64,000 bases of DNA from Sphingobium xenophagum NBRC 107872 (GCF_000367345.1 NZ_BARE01000006.1:1-64000); one strand, 5' to 3'. Shown: positions 18,958-28,628, numbered from the stretch's first letter. Program-made: numbers and translations. Notes: generated by a model from the sequence alone, not told the origin.

Positions 18958-19443
18958 ATGACCGAAGATGAAATTTACGCCGATTTCGCCGCGCGCGGCG
19001 TCCCTGTGCAGAAGCACGAACATGCGGCTGTCTATACGGTCGACGAAAGCGCTGCCATCCATGAGGCGCTGCCGGCCGCACATACCAAAAATCTGTTTCT
19101 GAAGGACAAAAAGGGGCATTTCTGGCTCATCACACTACCGCATGATCGTCGTGCCGATCTGAAAGCCTTTGCCGAACTGCTGGGCGCGGGAAAATTTTCG
19201 TTCGGAAAGCCGGATGATATGGAGCGCCTGCTCCACATCACACCCGGCGCGGTTTCGCCCCTCGCTGCGCCCAATGCGTCGGCCGAAGAATTGACCGTGG
19301 TGTTCGATGCAAGCTTCGACGATCAGCCGCTGATCGCCGTCCATCCCCTGCGCAATACCGCGACGATCGCGATGCCGTTCGACGCCCTGACAGGCTGGCT
19401 GGGTGACAAGGGGCATGAGCCCCGTATCGTCAAGCTGCCCTGA
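18958..19443 (+). CDS. prolyl-tRNA editing protein, ProX/YbaK-EbsC family
   Basis: 161-residue stand-alone trans-editing domain (YbaK/aminoacyl-tRNA synthetase-associated) likely to hydrolyse mischarged Ala-tRNAPro. Typical features: HEHAAVYTVDESAAIHEAL near the N-terminus, the conserved lysine in HTKNLFLKDKKGHFWLIT, and GKPDDMERLLHITPGAVSP in the middle. The open frame starts earlier (18883), but the ATG at 18958 (MTEDEIYADFAARGVPVQK) matches the family N-terminus, although no strong Shine-Dalgarno sequence is visible. Possibly read through from the upstream gene (115 bp gap). Confidence 0.9.
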   Translation: MTEDEIYADFAARGVPVQKHEHAAVYTVDESAAIHEALPAAHTKNLFLKDKKGHFWLITLPHDRRADLKAFAELLGAGKFSFGKPDDMERLLHITPGAVSPLAAPNASAEELTVVFDASFDDQPLIAVHPLRNTATIAMPFDALTGWLGDKGHEPRIVKLP

Positions 19444-19590
19444 CGATGTAGCCATTGCGGCCAAGCCTATGCGCCTGGCGCGCGCCGGTCATCAATCCAT
19501 AGTGTATGGGAACAGGATGACACACGTTGGGTGAGCGAGCCTGGTTCGCGCCGCGCGTCATGCTCTCGACTCTCTTGCTACGCACTATTT

Positions 19591-19623
19591 GGGCGGGATG
19601 CCCATTATCAGCGCATCCCGCCC
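19591..19623. terminator. 11-bp perfect hairpin between convergent genes
   Basis: GGGCGGGATGC, an 11-base loop, then GCATCCCGCCC. It lies between two convergent genes (prolyl-tRNA editing protein and tyrosine kinase), where a bidirectional terminator is expected. There is no U-run on either side, so termination is inferred only from structure and place. Confidence 0.5.
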
Positions 19624-19660
19624 AGGAGTTTAGCTTAACCCCGTCAAACGAAGCGGTCTG

Positions 19661-21835
19661 TCATTCTTCGTTGGCGTAATAGGCCTTATAAGCACCGTAG
19701 AAGGCCAGCGGATCACTGTCCGCATAGAGCGACTGCTTCTTGAGGTCGACGGCATTGAGGACCACGCCCGACAAGGGCGCTTCGCTGGCCTTAAGCGCTT
19801 CCACCGCCGCTTTTGCAGCAAAGCGCGATGTCCGGCGCCACCTGGTGATGAACACCACATGGTCGGCCTCCCGACCGATGACCGTCGCATCGCTAACGGC
19901 CAGGACAGGCGGCGTATCGATCACGATGACATCATATTTCTTGCGGGCCTTTTCGATCAGGTCCGAAAACTGGCCTCTTGAGAAAATGTCTATGCCCTTG
20001 GCGGTCACGGCGACCAGCAGCAGATCAAGCGGGGTGCCAGTGGACACCAGGGCCGACGCCAGATCGATCTTGCCGGTGGCCACTTCGGCTATGCCATGTT
20101 CGGGCGTCGCGATCCCCAATGATGCGGCGACCTGCGGCCGGCGCACGTCGGCGTCGATCAGCAATACGCGGCTGCCTGCCTTGGCTATGGACAGGGCCAG
20201 CGACGTCGCGATGGTCGTCTTGCCTTCATGCGGCAGGGCCGATGTGATGACGATCACCTGTCCCGTCGGCAGGGCCTGCTTGGCATGTCCGCCGCGCAGC
20301 GTCATGTTGAGCGCCCGGACTGCTTCAGAAAAGCTCGACTGAGGCTTTTCATAGACAAGACGCGCCAGATGCTCGTTATAGTTTTTTGGGCTCACCCCAG
20401 GGATGGATGCGATGCGATTGAGCCCCAGATGGCGTTTCACATCCTCACCGGAGCTGATCTTCACATCGAGCAGCTCTGCGATGATGATCGCCAGCAACCC
20501 GAAGGTGAGAGCGGCCGCCAGCGTCAGCAGGATCAGCAGAGGCCGGTTGGGCGAGCTGGGCGAATTGGGCGGCGAAGCGACAGAGACGATGCTGGCGTCG
20601 GGCGTGGCGAGTTCGTCCGTGGCGACGGTTTCCTTGCGACGCTTGGCCAGGTCTTCATAGACTGCGCGCGATGCGTCGGCGTCCGTGTCATATTTCCGGG
20701 CAGTCACCGATGCGTCGGAATTGCGTATTGCGGCCGATCGCTGCTGGGCGATCGCGGCGCCAAGGCTGGCGACTTCCTGCTGTGCAGTGCTGACTTCGGC
20801 CGCCAGACCGGAAACGATCCGGCGCGTTTCAGCCGCGATTTCAGCATCGATTTCGGCCAGCTGGTTGCGGGTCCGCGCCACTTCGGGGTGGTTCTCACCG
20901 TAGCGGGTAGTGGCCTGCGACGCATCGACCGCGATTTTCGCACGCTGCGAACGCAGGTCGCGGATGACTTGCGATGCGAGCACGTCGGGCAATGACGACG
21001 GATTGTTCTGTGAACGGCTGGCGGCATTGTAACGCGCGCGCTTGGCGGCCAGGTTGGCAGACGCTTCGGAATGTTGCCGCCGCAGGTCCGCGATGGTCTG
21101 CTCATCATAGGAAGAGGGGTTCGAGCCGCTGGTAATGCCGGTGCGCGCCCGAATGGAGGACGCACTGGACGCATTGCTTTGCACATCCGTGCTCAGCGCG
21201 CGCATGCGCTCTGTGTAGAAATTTTGCGCCTTCTCGGCGACCGATCGCTTATATTCGGCTTGCTGCGCCAGATATTCGCGCGCTGTTGCGTTGGCTATGT
21301 CGGCTGCGGTCTGGGGCGAGCGCGACGACACGCTGATGTTGATGACATAGGTCAGGCCCTGTCGCCCGACCGACATATGATTGAGCAGCGAGTTGGTGAC
21401 AACATCCAGCCCCGGCCGCACAGGCGGGGGGGATTTGCCGAACAGCCCGCCCAGCCATTCGCCAAATCCGGGATCGCGCAGTCTGGGGTTGAATTCCGGA
21501 TCGCGGTCCAGATGGAGTTTCTCGGCGACGCGACGGGCAAGGTCGGGCGAACGCAAAACCTGCACTTCGGTATCGACCGCAGCCGAATCAGCAGGCAAAC
21601 TCGATACGATCGACTGCCCCTCTGCAACATTGGTCGATCGACGTTCGATCAACACGCTGGTTGAGCTGACATATGTGCTGGGGATGATCAGCGCGACGGC
21701 CAAGCCGATTGCCAGCACGACCGTCGCCACGATGAGAAAGGGTATCCGCCTGCGCAGCATGATCAGCCACAAAGTGCGCAGATCAATTGGGCTGTCTTCT
21801 GTAGGCGTTACATATTGGCCTTCAGCCGTTGTCAT
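19661..21835 (-). CDS. polysaccharide co-polymerase/BY-kinase (Wzz-Wzc type tyrosine autokinase)
   Basis: 724-residue inner-membrane protein regulating chain length and export of exopolysaccharide. N-terminal Wzz domain with a membrane segment near residues 32-52 (IPFLIVATVVLAIGLAVAL), a long periplasmic coiled-coil-rich region, a GNVR-like segment and second membrane helix around 430-450 (LLILLTLAAALTFGLLAII), then the tyrosine kinase domain: Walker A TSALPHEGKTTIATSLALS, Walker A' VLLIDADVRRPQ and Walker B VIVIDTPPVLAVSD. The C-terminus has five tyrosines within about 20 residues (LYADSDPLAFYGAYKAYY), the expected autophosphorylation cluster. In many sphingan clusters these two domains are separate proteins; here they are fused. 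Confidence 0.93.
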   Translation of the reverse strand: MTTAEGQYVTPTEDSPIDLRTLWLIMLRRRIPFLIVATVVLAIGLAVALIIPSTYVSSTSVLIERRSTNVAEGQSIVSSLPADSAAVDTEVQVLRSPDLARRVAEKLHLDRDPEFNPRLRDPGFGEWLGGLFGKSPPPVRPGLDVVTNSLLNHMSVGRQGLTYVINISVSSRSPQTAADIANATAREYLAQQAEYKRSVAEKAQNFYTERMRALSTDVQSNASSASSIRARTGITSGSNPSSYDEQTIADLRRQHSEASANLAAKRARYNAASRSQNNPSSLPDVLASQVIRDLRSQRAKIAVDASQATTRYGENHPEVARTRNQLAEIDAEIAAETRRIVSGLAAEVSTAQQEVASLGAAIAQQRSAAIRNSDASVTARKYDTDADASRAVYEDLAKRRKETVATDELATPDASIVSVASPPNSPSSPNRPLLILLTLAAALTFGLLAIIIAELLDVKISSGEDVKRHLGLNRIASIPGVSPKNYNEHLARLVYEKPQSSFSEAVRALNMTLRGGHAKQALPTGQVIVITSALPHEGKTTIATSLALSIAKAGSRVLLIDADVRRPQVAASLGIATPEHGIAEVATGKIDLASALVSTGTPLDLLLVAVTAKGIDIFSRGQFSDLIEKARKKYDVIVIDTPPVLAVSDATVIGREADHVVFITRWRRTSRFAAKAAVEALKASEAPLSGVVLNAVDLKKQSLYADSDPLAFYGAYKAYYANEE

Positions 21836-21990
21836 CGTTGCTTCCTTTGCGCCGACTTTGCGCCGACCTGATATTTGTCCATCGTCATCGTGGTGAAAGA
21901 TTTACTTTCTGACACGAGGAGATGCCCTGAAATCAGGGTTCTTGCATCGCGGCAGAAGTGAGTCAACAACGGTAACCTTACTGTTGCCGG

Positions 21991-22911
21991 TCACCACCCT
22001 ATCGCCCGCAAATCACGACCAAGCCTCTGTTCCCAAACCGTGACTTCGCTGTCGGTCAGACGCGTCAACTTGCCATCGACATCGGATGGCGCGCGGGACG
22101 GCGCCTGCCCTTCCGCTTTGCGCACAAAAACGAAATTGCCCCGTTTGATACGGCGCAATTGCTCGTCGATCCTGCCCCATAATGTGCCGGTGTCCGGCAT
22201 GCGGGTCTGGTTCTCGCGCGGCAGAGTTTGGGGCAAACCCTGTTCTGGAATGTCGAGAAATGCGGCGATCCGCGCCCGTTCGGACATGAAATCGGTCACC
22301 ATATCCTCGAACAACAGGATCAGTATATTGTCCTGACCGAACAGACGTTCAAACGGTTCGATCTGGTCGGCAAACAGGCTGTTGGTCAGATAGCGGAAAT
22401 TCCACAGCACATCATCATATTGGCGCACATAGGGCCCGGCGACGACTTGGCGGGCAGCCGCTGCGACCTCGATATTGGCCCGTTCGGCCTGAACCGCGGC
22501 TACGGGATCGTCGGGCAGGGAGAGGAAGGCCTCCTGTGCGGTGCGGCGTTCATGCCCCCGCTTGAGCATGTGGAGAAAGCCGGAATAGGCGCGCTTGCGC
22601 GGGCTTCGCAGGGCGAAGATGAATTTTGTGTCGGGGCCCAGCAGGCGGTAAATCCGCTCGGCTATGGCCGGGTCCGCCATATAGGTGGTCGTGCCGTCCA
22701 CAACGACCGGCGCATCGTCGGGAACGCCGCGGAAACAGCGACTGAAGCTTGCAAGCCGCTGTTCGTTGACGGCGCGCGAGAAGAAGTTGGGTTCTTTGGG
22801 ATTGGAAAGATAGCAGTCGGGATGCTGCTCCAGCGCTGCGCACAAGGATGTCGTGCCCGATTTCTGCGAGCCAGCCACGATAAGATTGGGAACGGTCATG
22901 AGAGCAGCCAT
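21991..22911 (-). CDS. sulfotransferase domain protein
   Basis: 306-residue cytosolic PAPS-dependent sulfotransferase. The phosphosulfate-binding loop is LIVAGSQKSGTTSLCAALE near the N-terminus; KFIFALRSPRKRAYSGFLHM is the likely 3'-phosphate motif. The ATG at 22911 lies 2 bp after the stop of the Wzy-like polymerase gene, suggesting coupled translation; an ATG four codons later is an alternative. Position inside the polysaccharide locus suggests it sulfates the exopolysaccharide or a repeat-unit precursor. Acceptor not determinable. Confidence 0.87.
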   Translation of the reverse strand: MAALMTVPNLIVAGSQKSGTTSLCAALEQHPDCYLSNPKEPNFFSRAVNEQRLASFSRCFRGVPDDAPVVVDGTTTYMADPAIAERIYRLLGPDTKFIFALRSPRKRAYSGFLHMLKRGHERRTAQEAFLSLPDDPVAAVQAERANIEVAAAARQVVAGPYVRQYDDVLWNFRYLTNSLFADQIEPFERLFGQDNILILLFEDMVTDFMSERARIAAFLDIPEQGLPQTLPRENQTRMPDTGTLWGRIDEQLRRIKRGNFVFVRKAEGQAPSRAPSDVDGKLTRLTDSEVTVWEQRLGRDLRAIGW

Positions 22912-22913
22912 AT

Positions 22914-24266
22914 TCAACTTTGCACCTGGCGCGGGCGCGTCCGATAGGACGCAATGCCCAGCGTCAGGAAGCAATAGGTCACAAAGAACCAGCTAAGGTC
23001 GGAATGTGTCAGAATGTTGGAATCGGTGATGCTATATATGGAATAATATGCCCATACGCCGATGTGGAACAGGTTGGCGGGATCACGGGTCTGCCGGATG
23101 TTGCGCAGACTGCGCGCCAGAAGGATGAACCAGGCGAACAGGAAACAAATCAGCCCCACCATTCCCAGTTCCAGCCACATGTCGAGATAGCCGTTATGGC
23201 CGTTCGCCGTCATCGCCATGGTCGCTGAACCTTCCGACCAATGCGCATGGAAGTCACGCAGATTGGCCGTCAGCTTGTCGACCCAGAAGGTCTTGTATCC
23301 GGCCCCCATCATTGGGCGATTGATGCCGATGGCATAAGCATAATCCCACAGACGCGTACGGCCCGACAGAGTCAGGTCGCGCCCCAGCAGCGTCAGCAAT
23401 CCGATCATCAGCGATGGCAGCACGACGATGGTGCCGAACAGGGCAAAGGCCGACAGACCCGCGCGCAACTGTAAGGTAAGGCGCCGCTGCCATCCTTCGG
23501 GCATCACGACAAAGCGCGTAAGCCACATGGCGCCGAGCCCGCCGACAAAGCCGATCAAGGGCGTACGGGAGTTGGAGAAAAAGAGCATCACCAGACTGAC
23601 CAGCACGACCGCTGCCCATCGACGGCGGGTAGAACCCTTTGTTGCGAAGGCCTGTGTCGCGAAAACCAGCATGGAAAAGGCCAGTACCGGGCCGAAATAA
23701 TTCTTGCCGGGGTAAATCCCGCGGATCGACCCGCTTTCAGCATATTTGCCGACGAAATTGAACCCTACGCCGGGAATCGCGAGCGAAATCACGTTGATGA
23801 CCAGCACGGCAAAGCAGATCTTCGCCAAGATCGGCAGCCATTGTTCGTGCCGTTGCTGCATTGCGACGAACAACACGGCCTGACTGAAGAGGATCAGGGC
23901 GAAAAAGCGGCGGACGGCCGCATCGGGCTGAACGGACCACATAATCGATGCGCCCGCCCAAACGAGCAACAGCAATAGCGGCCAGGCCGGGCGAAGATAG
24001 CGCAGCACTTCGCCAAAGCGTGCGATCATGATGAACAGGGCGGGGCCATAGACCGCGATGCTGAGCAGCTGGATGATCGCTGACCCTTCCTCGCGCTGTT
24101 CGATCGCGCCTGCCCAATTGCCCGCGAGCGCGGACAGCAGGGCTGGATAGAGCAGGATATAGACGACTATCCCGATGGCATAGCGCAGTTCCAGATTGCT
24201 ATGCGCACGCGTGCCGCCGGCCATGGCGGGCGGTCGTGCGGAGTTTGCCGAAAGCATTTGCGTCAT
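22914..24266 (-). CDS. O-antigen ligase/Wzy-type polysaccharide polymerase
   Basis: 450-residue integral membrane protein with about 11 predicted membrane segments and the Wzy_C region around the large periplasmic loop (RTRLWDYAYAIGINRPMMGAG, then NGHNGYLDMWLELGMVGLI). Such proteins join polyprenyl-linked repeat units or ligate glycan to an acceptor; in this locus polymerase is more likely. The frame opens further upstream (24341), but MTQMLSANSARPP at 24266 is preferred because the earlier ATG has no Shine-Dalgarno sequence. It is followed 2 bp later by a sulfotransferase gene. Divergent from the GT2 gene, with about 275 bp between starts. Confidence 0.9.
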   Translation of the reverse strand: MTQMLSANSARPPAMAGGTRAHSNLELRYAIGIVVYILLYPALLSALAGNWAGAIEQREEGSAIIQLLSIAVYGPALFIMIARFGEVLRYLRPAWPLLLLLVWAGASIMWSVQPDAAVRRFFALILFSQAVLFVAMQQRHEQWLPILAKICFAVLVINVISLAIPGVGFNFVGKYAESGSIRGIYPGKNYFGPVLAFSMLVFATQAFATKGSTRRRWAAVVLVSLVMLFFSNSRTPLIGFVGGLGAMWLTRFVVMPEGWQRRLTLQLRAGLSAFALFGTIVVLPSLMIGLLTLLGRDLTLSGRTRLWDYAYAIGINRPMMGAGYKTFWVDKLTANLRDFHAHWSEGSATMAMTANGHNGYLDMWLELGMVGLICFLFAWFILLARSLRNIRQTRDPANLFHIGVWAYYSIYSITDSNILTHSDLSWFFVTYCFLTLGIASYRTRPRQVQS

Positions 24267-24542
24267 CAGCGTCGGTCGCCTTGTTGCAGGACAGCATTGT
24301 CTGTCCAAGAAGCGTCCGGCTTTGTCCAGTGCATAAACCATTTGCCAGTTTCAGAGTTTGCATTTGCCTGCCGCATGATCTCGTCGGCTTATCGCTTCGA
24401 TCGATGTGCCAAGGAGCCATTTCGAGACAGACCGTTGAGCGTCAGGCGTCTTTCGCCCGACGTCCGCCTCTGCTTGCGAGAGGCCTCGCGGTGGGGTACA
24501 GAGTCTCGCCTGCCGACTAGGGTGGCGTTTTCATGTCAGGAT

Positions 24543-25367
24543 ATGCGCCATATGACGTTGCCGCCGGCCAGCATCGATCTGCTTTGCACGTTTTTCAATG
24601 CTGCCGCCACGCTGGAGCCCACTCTGGCATCCCTGTCGTCCCAGACACTGGCTGATGCCCGCTTCATTCTGGTGGATGACGGGAGCACGGACGACAGCGC
24701 GGCCATCGCGCGAGCATTTTGCGACAAGGATGGCCGGTTTGCCTTGTTCACCAATGCTGATCGGGGGCGTGGCAAGGCGCTCAACTTCGCATTGTCGCAA
24801 GGAAGCGCGCCGCTCGTGGCAATTCTCGACGCGGACGATCTGGCGCATCCGACCTGGCTGGAAACGGCGTGCGCTGTCATGGATGACCGGCCGGATGTCG
24901 CCGCGATCAGTTTTGAACGGTTGATGATAGGCCCTGGCGAGACTGCCGACTGGACACGCATTCAGCCTCAGGCAACGGCGCTGACCGATGTGACCCATCG
25001 ATTGGGCCGCAAGAACCAGCTTTCCCATTCAGGTTCATGCATCCGGCGCGACGCCATGCAGGCGGTGGGCAATTATGCCCTCAATCGTCGGAGCCATTTC
25101 GACTATGATCTTTGGGTACGTCTCGGCGCGGCGGGTTTTCGGCTTGCCCGTTGCGCGCCGGTGCGGATTGCCAAACGCTATCATTTCGGACAGAAATTCG
25201 CTTGGTCACCGGGCTATTTTCTCTCCACCTTCGAGGTGCAGAGGCGAGCGATCCGTTCCCTGAGCGATCGTCCAGCGACGGACTGGCTGTTTGCGCTGCG
25301 CGATCTGGCCCGAAACTTTGCCAAATATCCGCTACAGCAATGGGCCGTGCGGCGAAGGGGTAACTGA
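24543..25367 (+). CDS. glycosyltransferase family 2
   Basis: 274-residue GT-A fold glycosyltransferase. Nucleotide-sugar binding is shown by LLCTFFNAAATLEPTLASL and FILVDDGSTDDSAAIARAF; the metal-binding DXD equivalent is AILDADDLAHPTW. No signal peptide or membrane segment is visible, so it acts on the cytoplasmic face. The frame is open far upstream, but the domain starts here; ATGs at 24543 and 24552 are both possible, with AGGA at 24537. Likely adds one sugar of the exopolysaccharide repeat unit. Confidence 0.88.
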   Translation: MRHMTLPPASIDLLCTFFNAAATLEPTLASLSSQTLADARFILVDDGSTDDSAAIARAFCDKDGRFALFTNADRGRGKALNFALSQGSAPLVAILDADDLAHPTWLETACAVMDDRPDVAAISFERLMIGPGETADWTRIQPQATALTDVTHRLGRKNQLSHSGSCIRRDAMQAVGNYALNRRSHFDYDLWVRLGAAGFRLARCAPVRIAKRYHFGQKFAWSPGYFLSTFEVQRRAIRSLSDRPATDWLFALRDLARNFAKYPLQQWAVRRRGN

Positions 25368-25440
25368 GTATTGCAGTTGCAACAGCGCGCGTCGTTACTT
25401 CTATGGAGCGAGCCCGGCAGTCCCGATCCTGCGATAGCGG

Positions 25441-26817
25441 TCAATAGGCGTTTTTGTGCACGACCACGCCAAAGGTCGCGAGCAGGATGCTGATATCCCG
25501 AAAAATCGACCAGTTGCGCAGATATTCAAGATCGTAACGCAGGCGTTCGGTCAGGTCGCGATGGGTTTCGGTCGCGCCTCGGAACCCACGGATCTGAGCC
25601 AGTCCGGTAATGCCGGGCTTGGTCGAATGACGCAGCCAATAGCGCGTATCGACTTTCCAGAACAGGTCATTGCCGGCCTTCGAACCAAGAGCATGCGGCC
25701 TTGGCCCCACCAGCGACATGTCGCCACGCAACACGTTAAAAAGCTGAGGCAATTCGTCGATGGAGGTGGCGCGAATGATCCGTCCGACGCGCGTGATCCG
25801 CTTGTCGTCGCGCGATGCCGATTTGCTGCCGGTAGCGTCGGCCAGATCGTCCCGCATGCTGCGGAACTTGTAGACATAGAATAGCCGGTTGCCCCTGCCC
25901 ATGCGCAGCTGCTTGAACAGTACCGGCCCCTTGCTGTCCAGTTTGATGCAGATGGCGGTGATCGCCAGCAAGGGCGCAAGGAACAGGCACACGGAGCAGG
26001 TCACTGCCAGATCGAAAACCCGCTTCAATGCACGGCTTCGCAAATCGAGCGGGCCTGTGGAAACACGGATAGACGCCGATTCCAGCCTCAACTTGGCATG
26101 ATCGGAAATGACGGGTTGCAGTTCGGGGATCAGCAGGCTGCCGATGCAGCCTACGCCTTGCAGGAAAAGGGACCAGTTTTCACGTTCATGGACCGGACAA
26201 TCGACAAGCACACGGTCATATTCGCGGATCTTGCTGCTCAGCGCATGCAGGACGGCGGGATCGTGCAGATCGATCTTCAAACCGAGATCAGCGCAAAGGA
26301 CGATATCATAACCTTCCATTTCGCGCGGTTCCACGCCGTCCACGATGAACAATTTGCGCAAAAGCCGATTGCCGACGATGCGGTGGATGAGGAGGAAGAA
26401 AGGAAGGCGAACCAAAAGCAGCAGCGTGAACGCCGTGATCGTGCCCGTGAACAGTACCAGCCGGGACATGGTATCGACATGTTTCGACGCGAAAAAGCCC
26501 AGAACGGCAATCGACAGGGCCCACATCATGGCCATGGCCGCGCGCCTGACCGATGTGGTGAGCGATTGCATGGAATCGAGCGTGTAAAGTCGACCGTAAA
26601 AGGCGATGACCATGAATACGGATACCAGGACGATAATCCAGTTCCGGCTCTCCCCCACGGGCAGGTGGCCAAAACGCATTAGGCTGGCAAAAGAAAAACT
26701 GCCGATCAGGATCAGCACGTCGAGCGCCCATTGCAGCCCATAGATGCCGACACGAATTAGACTGCCATCCCTACGGGACTTCTCAGCCGAAGTACTAGTT
26801 CCCGCGGCTATATACAC
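25441..26817 (-). CDS. undecaprenyl-phosphate glycosyl-1-phosphate transferase (WcaJ/GumD-like)
   Basis: 458-residue initiating transferase of exopolysaccharide synthesis, loading the first sugar-1-phosphate on undecaprenyl phosphate. Four N-terminal membrane segments (about residues 25-150), a degenerate CoA-binding-like middle domain, and the C-terminal bacterial sugar transferase domain with KRVFDLAVTCSVCLFLAPLL, FYVYKFRSMRDD, RIIRATSIDELPQLFNVLRG and DMSLVGPRPHALG. The start is a GTG at 26817 with AAGGGG about 6 bases before it. It stands convergent to the GT2 gene. Confidence 0.93.
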   Translation of the reverse strand: MYIAAGTSTSAEKSRRDGSLIRVGIYGLQWALDVLILIGSFSFASLMRFGHLPVGESRNWIIVLVSVFMVIAFYGRLYTLDSMQSLTTSVRRAAMAMMWALSIAVLGFFASKHVDTMSRLVLFTGTITAFTLLLLVRLPFFLLIHRIVGNRLLRKLFIVDGVEPREMEGYDIVLCADLGLKIDLHDPAVLHALSSKIREYDRVLVDCPVHERENWSLFLQGVGCIGSLLIPELQPVISDHAKLRLESASIRVSTGPLDLRSRALKRVFDLAVTCSVCLFLAPLLAITAICIKLDSKGPVLFKQLRMGRGNRLFYVYKFRSMRDDLADATGSKSASRDDKRITRVGRIIRATSIDELPQLFNVLRGDMSLVGPRPHALGSKAGNDLFWKVDTRYWLRHSTKPGITGLAQIRGFRGATETHRDLTERLRYDLEYLRNWSIFRDISILLATFGVVVHKNAY

Positions 26818-27030
26818 GGCTACCCCTTAATACCTGCTCGACGCGGGCATCTTAATACCCCAACATTACCGGATGCCTTATGCCAGGCAATGAGTTTATG
26901 CCGTCTAATGTTTCATTTTGAAACCGTGAAGCAATAATGGGACAAGTACGCAATACGCGCGCGCCAGTCGGGTGCGTTCACGCCTTGGACCGTTGTTGCA
27001 CATTATAGTCACGATTAGGCGCTGGGGCAA

Positions 27031-27060
27031 AGACCCCGTGCACATTTGCACACAGGGTCT
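27031..27060 (-). terminator. hairpin downstream of the export lipoprotein gene
   Basis: AGACCC...GGGTCT stem extended by the inner pair GTGCA/TGCAC, about 65 bp beyond the stop of the Wza/GumB-like gene and followed on the minus strand by TTTG. It is a plausible intrinsic terminator with a short U-run. The remaining bases of the 309-bp gap (26818-27126) hold no gene I can support and presumably the promoter of the initiating transferase. Confidence 0.5.
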
Positions 27061-27126
27061 GCCAATATCTCCTGTCGAGGCGTCTGGTCGGGACTGCAAA
27101 GCCCAAAGCGACCATAGGCCTGGCGA

Positions 27127-27702
27127 TCAGAAGAAGCGTTCGGGAATACGGATCGTGTCGCCAGGCAGTACGGGCGTATCCGCAGCAAGCGGTACGGATT
27201 CCTCGCTCGACTTGTCGCCATGCCGCACGAACACCCGCTTCTGGTCCGCGCGATAGGTATAGCCCTGCGCGATGGCGACGGCGCTAAGCACGGTCAGACC
27301 CGTGGCGAAGGGATATTGGCCCGGCTGCTTGACCTCCCCCAAAATATAGAAGGGCCGATACTGGCTGATATCGATATTTACACGCGGATTATTGATGAAA
27401 CCGGCAGCATAGCGCTTCGTGATTTCCGCTTCTGCTTCACGGGGAGTCATGCCGTCGACCTTGACCAGCCCGATCAGCGGCAGCGATGCTTCCCCTTCGG
27501 TATTCACCGAATATTCCTGACCGGACAAAGCGGGTTCGTTGAATACGTTCAGACGGAACTTGTCGCCAGCCCCGATCCGGTATGTCGTCGTCGCGGCCAC
27601 TGATCCGGGCGCTGCCGCGGGCAGCGGGCCACTGGTGGTGCATCCGGTCGTCAGTACCGAACTCATCATGATTGTCGCCACAATCCAGGCTTTAGAGCGC
27701 AT
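27127..27702 (-). CDS. polysaccharide export lipoprotein (Wza/GumB family)
   Basis: 191-residue outer-membrane polysaccharide export protein. Signal peptide and lipobox are visible: SSVLTTGCTTS with the lipid-modified cysteine at about residue 21. The Poly_export domain follows (YRIGAGDKFRLNVFNEPALS) and then a SLBB-type domain (YILGEVKQPGQYPFATGLTV). The short length is like GumB/GelD rather than E. coli Wza. Divergent from the WecG-like gene, with 128 bp between starts. Together with the BY-kinase it would form the envelope-spanning export channel. Confidence 0.93.
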   Translation of the reverse strand: MRSKAWIVATIMMSSVLTTGCTTSGPLPAAAPGSVAATTTYRIGAGDKFRLNVFNEPALSGQEYSVNTEGEASLPLIGLVKVDGMTPREAEAEITKRYAAGFINNPRVNIDISQYRPFYILGEVKQPGQYPFATGLTVLSAVAIAQGYTYRADQKRVFVRHGDKSSEESVPLAADTPVLPGDTIRIPERFF

Positions 27703-27830
27703 AGCAAACCCCCAATTTCACAATTTTCCCTCGAATCGCCGAGGCAAATAAGCGGAATAACGGTCTTTATTGACCTTGCCATGGCGGTGTGACAAGCAAC
27801 ATCGACATATGCTGATGGGCACGGGAAGCG

Positions 27831-28628
27831 ATGAAGTCACTACATTTATCCGACTCGCCTGAACCTGTCGCGCCCGTCATCATTGCCGACATTCCAGTTT
27901 CGCCCTTGTCCACTGGGCAATGGGTGCAACTGATGCTCGATGACTGCCGTGAGGCGCGCGAGGGCCGCGCGACGACCCGTTACCACGCTGCGATCAATGG
28001 CAATGTCATTTCCGCATATGCGCGTAACCGCGTATTTCGGGACGCCTATCGCCACGCTGACGCGGTGGCGGCTGACGGCGTTCCTGTATTGTGGGCGGCC
28101 AGGCTGATCGCCGGCCGGGAAATTCCCAATCGCGCGGCGACGACCGACTTGTTCCATGATCTTGCCGCAGCGGCGCAGGATCATGGCTACAGCATGTATT
28201 TCCTTGGCGCGACGGACGAAGAAAATGGCCGGGCCGTCGCGCGGGTTCGCCAGCTTTACCCGCGCCTTGTGATCGCTGGCGCGCGCAACGGCTATTTTTC
28301 CGCCGAAGAAGAAGATGCCGTGGTCCAGCAAATCCTCGATGCTCGACCGGATATTTTGTGGGTCGCTCTCGGGATGCCCAGGGAAGATGTTTTCGTCGCG
28401 CGCAACCTGCATCGCTTCGGCGGTATCGCCTGGGTCAAGACATGCGGTGGGCTGTTCAACTTCCTGTCCGCCAGTCGTCCGCGCGCGCCGATGTGGATGC
28501 AGCGGGCGGGCCTTGAATGGCTGTATCGCATGGCGTTGGAGCCGCGCCGGTTGTTCTGGCGCTATTTGACCACCAATCTGGACGCCATCTGGCAGATCCT
28601 GCGCAAGACGCCACGCCGCCAGGGATAG
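27831..28628 (+). CDS. WecG/TagA/CpsF family glycosyltransferase (GT26)
   Basis: 265-residue GT26 enzyme transferring a sugar (ManNAcA, ManNAc or glucuronate in studied members) to a polyprenyl-linked precursor. Family motifs: AADGVPVLWAARLIAGR, YSMYFLGATDEENGRAVARV, ARPDILWVALGMPREDVFV and WVKTCGGLFNFLSA, and the Arg-rich amphipathic tail LEWLYRMALEPRRLFWRYL that holds it on the membrane. Start ATG 27831 has GGGAAG before it. Its 3' end overlaps, tail to tail, the last 67 bp of a sulfotransferase gene on the other strand. Confidence 0.92.
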   Translation: MKSLHLSDSPEPVAPVIIADIPVSPLSTGQWVQLMLDDCREAREGRATTRYHAAINGNVISAYARNRVFRDAYRHADAVAADGVPVLWAARLIAGREIPNRAATTDLFHDLAAAAQDHGYSMYFLGATDEENGRAVARVRQLYPRLVIAGARNGYFSAEEEDAVVQQILDARPDILWVALGMPREDVFVARNLHRFGGIAWVKTCGGLFNFLSASRPRAPMWMQRAGLEWLYRMALEPRRLFWRYLTTNLDAIWQILRKTPRRQG

